A stretch of 64,000 bases of DNA from Haemonchus contortus (Eukaryota > Nematoda > Chromadorea > Rhabditida > Trichostrongylidae). Location of the stretch: the NCBI GenBank assembly GCA_000469685.2, contig LS997566.1, positions 25,909,432 through 25,973,431 of the forward strand, written 5' to 3'. This document shows, piece after piece, positions 55,950-64,000 of the stretch; positions within the stretch are counted from its first letter, which is position 1, and every line of letters starts with the position of its first letter. Made by a program: the position numbers and the translations under genes. The notes beneath the pieces are model-generated. The model was not told the origin of the DNA. It worked only from the letters and a program-made list of their open reading frames with translations, and made no database searches.

Positions 55950-58695
55950 TCATAGTAAATCAGCTAAATGTTTTTTGAAAGTGGAGTATTTCAACGGGAA
56001 CAAATTAGAGCGCAAGATAGAATTGAAATATCTGCGTTGAGTCCTAGCTGTACAAGTAGATAATCTTATTGAGGCACCCCTAGTATTAGACGGCAACACA
56101 TGGAAAAAATCTGATGCATCAATATTTACAATGTTTTTAAGTATTTTATAAGTCATTAGCATATCATATCGCTTCCTCCTCCTTTCAAGGGTTTTAAGAC
56201 CAAGGTTGGCATTTCTTGCGCTCCCATTAGGGATGTCAACATAGCGAAGGCCCGAACACCTGAGCATCAGCTTACGTGTGAAGCTATTTTGCACGCTTTC
56301 AAGAGCCCGAATATCGTTTTTAGCGTAGGGATTGAACACTGAGGACCCATATTCCAAAATGGGACGCACATAGAGTTTGTATGCACGTAAGAGAACGTCC
56401 TGATTCTTAGAACGAAGGGCCTTAAATAGATTGAAGGAACGACGATTGCCTTTTGAAACCAATATATTGCAGTGTTTCTTAAAATTTAACCGATAGTCAT
56501 AGTAAAAACCAAGATCGCGAACTTCCGAAACCGTTTTTAGCACGTGATCCGCCGCCGTGTAAACAGGACTAACAGAATGAGAACCAATCCGCATAACCTG
56601 AGTCTTATCGCACGACAAGCTGAGACCATTAGCAACAGCCCACGTCACGATTTTATCGATTGCCTGTTGAACAATGGGGTCTGAACTAGAATCATTTACC
56701 ACCTTGAATATTTTTATATCATCAGCGAACATATTGCAAGATACGTCAAGATCTTGAATGCATGGGGGAAGGTCAGCAGTATGGATGTTGAATAGAATCG
56801 GTGAGAGGACTCCACCCTGTGGAACCCCACTGGTGGCAACTTTAACACTGGAAAGGGAGTCACCAACAAGGACCTGGAATGTTCTATTATCAAGAAAATC
56901 CTGAATCCAATTAACCACTAAGGGGTGCACACCTATATGCTTCAGTTTAAAAATTAAAATCGTATGCGACACTTTGTCAAAAGCTTTACTGAAATCAAAA
57001 AAGATAACATCCACTTTTTTCCTCGAATCAATCGCACTTGTCCATAAGTTCATGCAATACAGCAAAGCTGTTTCAGTCGACTTACCAGAGCAGAAGCCAT
57101 GCTGTGAGTGCGGAATGATATTGTACTGAGCCAAGTGCTCCAATAAGTACTTCTTAATAACTTTTTCGAAGGTCCGAGCAAAAATTGACGTCAAGCTAAT
57201 CGGTCTGTAATTATTATGGCACGAAAATGGCTCTTTCTTCGGGAGAGCAAAAACGATGGAATGTTTCCATTTACAGGGGACTTCCCCTCTCATGAGACTC
57301 AAGTTAAACAGGAACTCCAAAGGTTGACATATTTCAACAATACAGTCTTTTACTACAACAAAAGGAATACCCTCGCAGTTCGTACTAGCCGTAGACGTCC
57401 ATTTATAAAGAATGTCAGCAATGGTTGACTTGTCGAACCGTGGGGCCGAACCCTGTTCAACAATTTCAGGCGTACTCATGTCAGGCATAGAACCAAATGA
57501 CGAAGAGAACACATTTTCAAACGAACAAGCCAACAACTCAGCTTTATCTTTATCCGTAACAGCTCTTGTCGAATCGTCAGCCAAAAGAGTCCCAATTTTA
57601 GGTTTATCTCAGAGTCGCAGCCTGAGCAAGGAATATAATGCCTTTGCACCACCTTTCGAAAGCCTTTTTCTTTCAATATACGAATTATATTTATGAAGTT
57701 TATGAGTCCACTTTTTATTTAATGCATGAAAGGCATTCCATTCACATGCGGATTGTGAGGAAACCGCCCGACGCCAAGCGGTAAATCTAACTTTTTCAAG
57801 AGAACCTAAGTGCCTCGGAAGATTTGAATGAACACAATCGCCTTTTACTTTGAGGGGTGTGAACAAATCAATGGCATGATTCAAGATTGCTAGAAACATT
57901 TCATATTTGTCATTAACCGAGTGAGCATTATTGAAAGATCCCAACCAGTCAATTTGACGCAGATAATTTCTCATGGCTTGAAAATCCGTAGACTTAAAGT
58001 CCCTGATCCACGAAACCTTGACGTGCAAACTGGGCGAGGAAAGGCAAAATTTGATAACAGCGTGATCGCTGCTACCAAGTGAAGGCCCATAATTGATATT
58101 CCGAATGAGTGTATTGTCATTACACAAAAGTAAATCCAGATTAGAGTCAAACCGCGTGGGAAACAATACAGTATTAATCAAATGGTGGGATACACATAAA
58201 TTGAAAAATTTAGAAGCACACGTGTTCCCATGAGGGATTAGACTATTACTAAGATTAGGGTAGTTAAAGTCCCCAGCAACAATACAGACCTTCCCACATG
58301 CACAGAAGTCACTTAATGCTTTGAGAAGTTGATCATTTTTTGGAGAACTGCACGAGGGTGCTCTATAAACCGCAATTATTCTAATCTCCAAGAAATAAAA
58401 CCAAATATCGCAAATCAAAATTTCATAAGAATCGGGCACAGACTCGGTGAAAACGATGCATGCCGAATGAGGACATTTAACTAAAACAGCAACTCCACCT
58501 CCTCGTTTGCGCACCCTATCAATACGGAATATTTGATATTGAGTTGCCACTAATCCAAGTAACGGCGCCATATCAGTATTTGAATGAAACCATGTCTCAG
58601 ATAAAATAAGCAGATCGAAGTTTTCCTTACAAATACAAGCTACTAAAGCATCAGCATTTTTTTACTGCAGATCTTATATTGGTTAAAAGACCTTT
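55950..58695 (-). pseudogene. LINE ORF2: endonuclease and reverse transcriptase with two lesions
   Basis: The N-terminal apurinic-type endonuclease shows LLILSETWFHSN, VAGDFNYPNL and GSSDHAVI. The reverse transcriptase follows with RPISLTSIFARTFEKVI, FFDFSKAFDKVSH, SGVPQGGVLSPILFN and the catalytic CNMFADDIKIFK. The reading frame is continuous from 58571 to 55950 except for a single in-frame TGA at 57609-57611 (LLRLRL-stop-DKPKIG). A frameshift beside an A7 run near 58660 separates the first residues (NIRSAVKK) from ADALVACICKE. Otherwise it is intact at about 900 residues, suggesting recent activity. The class call rests on motif spacing. Confidence 0.93.
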
Positions 58696-58723
58696 AATGA
58701 CCAAACGACTGGCCGTGGAAAAC

Positions 58724-59575
58724 TCAATTGTTTCCCTGGCCTACATTTGAATCGAGAGACAATGCTTTAGTTCCAGGATTTCGACTTGAAATAACAGGAG
58801 TAGACACAACATCCGAAACACGATTAGACGGAGCAGAACATAGAACATGAGAATTTGAATTAGAATTCACAACATCACGAGCAGCTTTTTTGGCTAAGCG
58901 TGCCTCGCGATACTGCAACCTTTCTTCCAAAGATAAAGAAGGGCGAAGGAAAATGCCCTTTGGATCGAAAGAGCGCAGCCTCGGTGCCCGCCTAACCGCC
59001 ATTTTTTGAAAACGAGACGCAGGAAAGACAACTTTAATAAGTCGAGATCTAGTACTACTACTGTTAACCTTCCCCATGCGGTAAACCGCAGTAGGAACAC
59101 ATTCGACATCTAAATGGTTCAACAAAGAATTGACATTCTGGAAATCATAGTTTGCACGCTCAATCACCGATGAAGAATTAAGTTCCGACAAACCAATGAT
59201 AACAACAGATCTACTCTTTTCAATTTCACTTTCATACACTGTATTCACATTAGTATGCAAATTGGAACCTTCAGTACCGACCGCTGATCCATCCGCCGCA
59301 TTCCTATTCTCAATTGCCTTTCTCAGGGATTCATTTTCTGCCTTGAGTTTGTTGTTTCGATCCACCAGGTTACCAATCAATTTGCGCATCGAGTCTAATT
59401 GCTCCTTCGTATCGAGGAGAACACCGAGGATAACTTTGACGTAAGCCGGTATATTGGGCCCTGCGCACTCTTCCAAAAGTTTGGCCCAATCATCTTTAAT
59501 GGGCGATACCGATACCACATCAACACATCTTCGCTTGGAGGCTGGAAGAGACGTAGACCTAAGGGGTGTATCCAT
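58724..59575 (-). CDS. LINE ORF1 (RNA-binding nucleoprotein-like)
   Basis: An intact 283-codon frame starting MDTPLRSTSLPASKRR. Residues about 52-94 are a heptad-rich coiled coil (LDSMRKLIGNLVDRNNKLK). Then RSVVIIGLSEL begins an RRM-like region that contains YRMGKVNSSSTRSRLIKVVF. After it comes a basic stretch (LEERLQYREARLAKKAAR). Such ORF1 proteins trimerise and bind element RNA. It precedes ORF2 on the same strand with a gap of only about 30 bp. No lesion is seen. Confidence 0.88.
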   Translation of the reverse strand: MDTPLRSTSLPASKRRCVDVVSVSPIKDDWAKLLEECAGPNIPAYVKVILGVLLDTKEQLDSMRKLIGNLVDRNNKLKAENESLRKAIENRNAADGSAVGTEGSNLHTNVNTVYESEIEKSRSVVIIGLSELNSSSVIERANYDFQNVNSLLNHLDVECVPTAVYRMGKVNSSSTRSRLIKVVFPASRFQKMAVRRAPRLRSFDPKGIFLRPSLSLEERLQYREARLAKKAARDVVNSNSNSHVLCSAPSNRVSDVVSTPVISSRNPGTKALSLDSNVGQGNN

Positions 59576-59600
59576 GATTGATAACGAATCGATTCTGATC

Positions 59601-60636
59601 TACTGTCGATTTGGGAGCAAGTCCGATCACAGCAATCAGAATCGAAAAAATAATACCAAGAAGGAATCCAGAATTGGAAAAATACACCTGTTTATGTGGC
59701 TCAATATAACCAAAACACAAAAAGCAATCCCCGCCACAAGGGATTTCGACTTCACAAAAAATAGGAAATCACGTCGCCAAGTAGTGGGCGAAGATTGAGA
59801 ATAAGAATAAACAGCAATTGAAGCTGAGGTGGTAGCCCAAGGTCAATCAGAATAACAGACACGATAGCATACAGCGATAGACGAAGCATGCGTAGCATAA
59901 AAGTTCAGGCCGTAATACAGACGGAATAGGAATAGCAAGTGAAACTGTGAAGAGGAAGTTGTGCAGTGTCGAATGGCGTAGCTTACAGCACATTTGATCC
60001 GAGATCAAGTCCCCATTCAATAACCTTCCTCCTCTCCCCTTCCCCTACACAACTGTAAGGTAATGCCGTAGTTGGGCTTATTTTATACTTGTGCAAAGAA
60101 TGGGCATCACCATAACTTGAACACCGATCTTCGAGGTAAGCCTAATGCTGAAAGGCCATCAATATGATGGCACCATGCCTCTACAGATACATTTTCACAG
60201 AATTCACACGCAAGGCTGTGGTTGAAATCCCGGACTAATTCATGCCTAACCTACGGGTAAGCAAAGCAAACGCTCCTGGGTTCAGTCCTTCCGGGCCACT
60301 GAATTTTTGCCAGGCACGTCAAAGAGGACAAAATCACTTACTTGTGCATAGGCTCGCCACTACAAGTTGGATTAATGGTGGGACGGGGATGAATGGGGAC
60401 ATGCATTTTGTTCGCCTATTCGAATGACTGGAAACTATTCAATAGGAAGATGAAAGGAGCCATAGGAAATAGTGATCCTTGAAAACTTTGCTTACTTTGT
60501 GGCATCCATCACTACAATTGCAGCATTTGCATCCTTATATTATATTCTAGTCATAACTCCATAGCGATCCTGCCCTGGAAAACCCAATTTAGTGGTTTTA
60601 TTTCGGCTAACACTCGTGAAAATTCTGAGCTTTCTT
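59601..60636. other. Region upstream of the LINE, nothing recognised
   Basis: The first few hundred bases may include the LINE 5' UTR. No other feature is supported. Confidence 0.35.
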
Positions 60637-61501
60637 CAAAGGCACTGTTCAGGAAAAAATGGTTTCGGAGATTTGCACATAGTTTGAATTCGATGCCCCT
60701 CTGATACCATTCGCGCAGGAATTAGGTCGGAAAACGGTCTGGATAGGAACAATTAGGGCAGGAACATTGGGGGACGTCAGGCCTCCGCCCCTCGCTAGGC
60801 TGGTTACGGGTTCGAATTTTCCTTCACCACTTTCGCATTGGAGCGAAGTTGGTGAAAAATCGATACGCTGATTGGCTAATTGCCAGGAATGGTCAGCTGG
60901 TCGACCGCCTCCTTCTGGTACTAATATTCGGCTGCATTTCTACTATTCGACTATTATTCGCAAATTACTGAGCATAAATCTTCAAATGAAAGTCAAAGAG
61001 GGTCCTTGACATTGTACAAGAACACATAAATGACCCCAAATGAAGAAAATGCTTTTGCAAATTAAAAAATTGAAATCCTAGCATGAATTTTATAAAACAA
61101 CGTACTATATGAAAACTTAAGTACATTTAATCGTAAAATAATAAATATAAGGGAATTTACTCACCTTCGTGTGCAGAACAACTGAATAAACATAAAAGTT
61201 CAGCGAAATATCAGTTGGGGAATAAATAGTTCCAAGTATGTAGTCTAAATCAGCTGTTTGGGTGTTTTGTGTGCCATTGCACACATGGCGTCGCATTCGC
61301 GCACTTCCGCGAAAATTCACTTAGCTACCGTTTTCCCATTATGAAACTCGTACAACCACTTTTTCCTCTTTTTTCGGCCGCTTGTTTTTCTTTTTTTCGC
61401 TGTTTCTAGCGTTTTATGCTTTACCATTGTCCTAATGTAGGCCTTACCTATCACTATCTGAAATACCGGATACCCCTAAATAATCCTGAACTGTGCCTTT
61501 A
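60637..61501 (-). repeat. AAAGGCACAGTTCAC-family element, divergent copy 5
   Basis: The left end CAAAGGCACTGTTCAGG and right end CCTGAACTGTGCCTTTAAG are inverted repeats. The left interior (GGTTTCGGAGATTTGCACAT, GTCGGAAAACGGTCT, GGCCTCCGCCCCTCGCTAGG) matches copy 4 in reverse. It is longer (about 865 bp) than the other copies, with unique AT-rich sequence in its right half. Confidence 0.75.
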
Positions 61502-62559
61502 AGGAAATTAGCAAACTATTCCATTAATGCTCCAGAAAAGAAACACGGTCATGGCAGGAGCCTACTCGTAATCGAAGGCAATTTAACTTGTATATTACAT
61601 ATGAGTATCCCGTTTGGTGTTTTACTTTTCGTTACATACAAATTGCTAATTAGTATTGATAACGGAGGTGGTCTAGACGAAAATTTCGCACGCCATCGCG
61701 CATAGTCTAGGGGTCAAATCCCAGATGATATCCGCTAAGGATAAAAGAGCTGACTTTTACATCGGATGGACACCTTGAGTCATTGATTGGCCTTATACGC
61801 ATTCAGTATGCCACTACGATTCTGAACGGTAGGCAGATGTGTGGGTGCATCCCTCAGTCGTGATTTCGAGGTACCCTTTTTAAAGGCATAGTTCACAATA
61901 ATTTTGAGGTACCCCTTTTCAGTTGAAAACCGGATGTATAGGTTGGGATTAGTTCATCGGTAGTGAAGAGAGCGAAAAAAATTCTCCTAAAGTCTTTATC
62001 CTTTATCCTTTATTCACTGACGACGAAAAAAGTCACAACGAATGCAGCGGCAATGCACTGATTAGCTGGAACTCTAAGAAAGCCTTGGAATACGAATTCA
62101 GATCAAATGCACCTTAAAACCTTCGTTCGTTATTACTTCAAAGGACACCTGTAGAGGTCGGGTCAAGTTTAGAAAGGGTTGAGCATAGGGTACGTGGTAC
62201 AGAGTAAATGTGAGCTTAATGGAGTTCCGCCTCTAAGGGGCGGGGTATGCGCCAGAGTTGGGCGGTGCCATAAGCAAATCTTCCTAATTTGGTCTCATGA
62301 CAGTCCAGGCCGGGAAAACTGGGTAAGTGTGAGGATTGGGTCAACAATTGAAATGAAGGTGACTCAACGGCGGTGATGCGCGTTCTCGCAGTGGGTGGTA
62401 CTTTCCACACAACCTCATAACTCGATACAACGAAGGTGTGGAGTCTAGGAAAAAATTGAAGGAATGAGCAAGGCCTTATGCGTGCTGGGCATGCGTAAAC
62501 TTAGCGGGCATGAATATAATCCTGTTCAATAGCGTTCTCGGTGCGGCAAAAAATGGCAA
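61502..62559. other. Intergenic, nothing recognised beyond the partial repeat at 61881
   Basis: No gene is supported. At 61667-61730 a TGGTCTAGACG..GGGGTCAAATCCCA pair resembles tRNA A and B boxes, but the fold is not convincing. Confidence 0.35.
61881..61990 (-). repeat. AAAGGCACAGTTCAC-family element, partial copy 6
   Basis: TAAAGGCATAGTTCACAATAATTTTGAGG followed by GTACC, TTCATCGGTAGTGAAGA and GCGAAAAAAATTCTCC corresponds to the reversed right end of copies 1-3. The rest of the element is missing. Confidence 0.65.
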
Positions 62560-63260
62560 AAGGAGAAAAAGGTAATAGAAGAAATGTGGTCAAATCCTAT
62601 AAGTGAGCGGGGTTTGCACCAAGTTGGGCGGACTAAAGTTCGGCACAGAAGCGTTCCAGAATGCAACGAAAAGTGGTGAGAGACCGTTAGGGTAAGAATG
62701 ATCAACTTCTGGTAAAGAGCGGAGCCGGATCGAAGGCGGAACTAGCACCACAAATTTATGAATTTGTTGAAAACGTTCTAGCATGAAGAAAGAAGTAGGT
62801 AAAGGCAGTAGATGAAATGTGGTCAGAATTTTCGAAGTCGGCAGGCCAACATCGAAAATCAAACTTGTTCACAAACTTTCTAGAATGCAGGAAGAGGTGT
62901 TCAGATACTACTACAGGAAGAACGATCAAATTCCCAAAGTAAGCGGGGCCCGCGTTGATTGGGCTGAGAAAGGATCAAAATCATAACTCTGTTCAAAAAT
63001 ATTCCAGAATGCCATAAAAGGTAGTTAGAGGCCATACAAGAAATGCGGTAAATTCCCGAAGTGGGCGGGAACTGTACAAAGTGGGCGTGACTAAAGTGAG
63101 AAGTTCAAAACTGTTCAATGACATTCTAGAAGGTTGGTTTGATGTTACAAAAGGGATGTGGTCAGTTCCTCAGAATGGGCGGAGTTTACAATGGGATGAG
63201 CGGGGCCAAAGTGAAAATTCCTAATTCAGTTAAAAACCTTTTAGAATGCGGAGAAAATGG
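62560..63260. repeat. Degenerate tandem array, period about 120 bp
   Basis: Blocks resembling ATGTGGTCAAATTCC, AAGTGGGCGGGG and TTCTAGAATGC recur in order. The last block or its variants occur near 62654, 62777, 62878, 63004, 63123 and 63239, that is every 101-126 bp. The units are strongly diverged. No open frame spans them. Confidence 0.65.
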
Positions 63261-63276
63261 TTTGTCGAATCCTATG

Positions 63277-63340
63277 TCAGCTATGTTGGGTCATGCATGC
63301 GTCAGCGCTCAGCTATGTTGAGTCATGCATGCGTCAGCGC
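63277..63340. repeat. Tandem duplication of a 32-bp unit
   Basis: TCAGCTATGTTGGGTCATGC..GTCAGCGC occurs twice head to tail with one mismatch. It abuts the end of the degenerate array. Confidence 0.9.
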
Positions 63341-64000
63341 GAGACAGCCGTAGGGATTTCGTCAGCCTTGCCGCCACACCTTTCATGCCATCTTCCAGCG
63401 ACTTTTCAGTTGCTGGAAGTGAGTATGTTCCTATTGAAACCGTTTGTCATCTACTCTAACCACTACCATGACAAAAATTCTGTTCTTATACATTTCAAAT
63501 TCACTGTAGAATGACTTTACCTGTTATAAGCGCATGTGATTATCTAGCCCGAAATATTTGGAACAAAGAGTTTTTCATGATGATGAGCGCAACGAGTGTT
63601 CCTTAACAATCACTTACTACACCAGATGGAAAGCAGAACTGTTTAGATGTCTCAAAATCACTTAGGACCTAGATGTGTGCTCAAGAAACCGGCGGCGTGC
63701 CATGAGTAAGAGAGAAACTTGCTCTTCGTCTTCAATCACACAGTTTTCTTCGCACTCGTTCGACATCACAGGATCCGAATTTTTCAGGAGGTGTGACACT
63801 ACCAATTCTGGGCAGAACACATGCCTTGCTCTTTAGTGTTACATCCATCCATGTATACCATACCTTGCCACATGGCAACCCTTACTTTTTTTGAAAACTG
63901 ACCACAACCCCCACCTTTTTCAGAAACTAATCGATATCATTGCACAATGGAAGACGGATTTGACAGGAACTGGTTAACTTCGAGTATTCAAAAGTTGCCG
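63341..64000. other. Window end, nothing recognised
   Basis: No conserved frame or repeat partner was found. Confidence 0.4.

Larger units (their letters stand above)
55845..59600 (-). mobile_element. CR1/Jockey-like LINE, nearly full length
   Basis: Minus-strand non-LTR retrotransposon with ORF1 (58724-59575) followed by an endonuclease-reverse transcriptase ORF2 (about 58695-55950). The 3' end after the ORF2 stop is short and finishes in an A-rich tail (AATAAAAAAAATAAAAA on the minus strand, about 55855-55838). The exact 5' end and target duplications could not be fixed by eye. It is the longest element in the window and the only one with near-intact coding capacity. Confidence 0.93.

Noticed and set aside
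61667..61735. Possible tRNA (TGGTCTAGACG and GGGGTCAAATCCCA)
   Set aside because: The spacing and acceptor stem do not give a plausible tRNA; no discriminator or anticodon arm fits.

Overview
The window reads as nuclear DNA of a parasitic nematode, most likely a strongylid (clade V, hookworm-like). Three things point there: a complete complement of the 22-nt nematode spliced leader SL1 at 47306-47327; small exons separated by short introns with TTTCAG-type acceptors; and a very high load of small inverted-repeat transposons. The species is inferred, not proven.

Host genes are few. (1) 10749-17556, plus strand: a nine-exon class A neuropeptide-type GPCR (about 350 aa) resembling FMRFamide-peptide receptors. 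(2) 30385-33775, plus: a six-exon SIX/sine-oculis homeobox gene (218 aa, Six4/5-like signature). (3) 47833-49694, plus: a RING-finger gene with its 5' end unresolved and a Cys-to-Tyr change at the sixth zinc ligand. All splice phases in these models fit. Next to gene 3, at 46673-47327 on the minus strand, is a dead processed copy of the SmD2 (snRNP) mRNA that still carries the SL1 leader at its 5' end and an A-rich 3' end.

Everything else that can be named is mobile DNA. A nearly complete CR1/Jockey-like LINE fills 55.8-59.6 kb. A Tc1-family element with an intron-bearing dead transposase (51515-53087) sits inside an older foldback element. There are two mariner remnants in a SIX intron, a solo LTR in a RING intron and a Penelope-like fragment in a GPCR intron. 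Several non-autonomous families also recur: five MULE-like MITEs with 9-bp target duplications, two hAT-like MITEs with 8-bp duplications, two 522-523 bp Tc1/mariner-type MITEs, six copies of an AAAGGCACAGTTCAC element, five foldbacks ending in GGCTGCTTTCATA, two copies of a 260-bp element, and an 817-bp foldback.

The remaining sequence (about 1-4.7, 5.2-7.6, 18.2-29.8, 35-40.7, 41.5-46.6 and 59.6-64 kb) holds no recognisable gene. A few exon-like open frames are flagged at low confidence. No tRNA, rRNA or CRISPR array was found.
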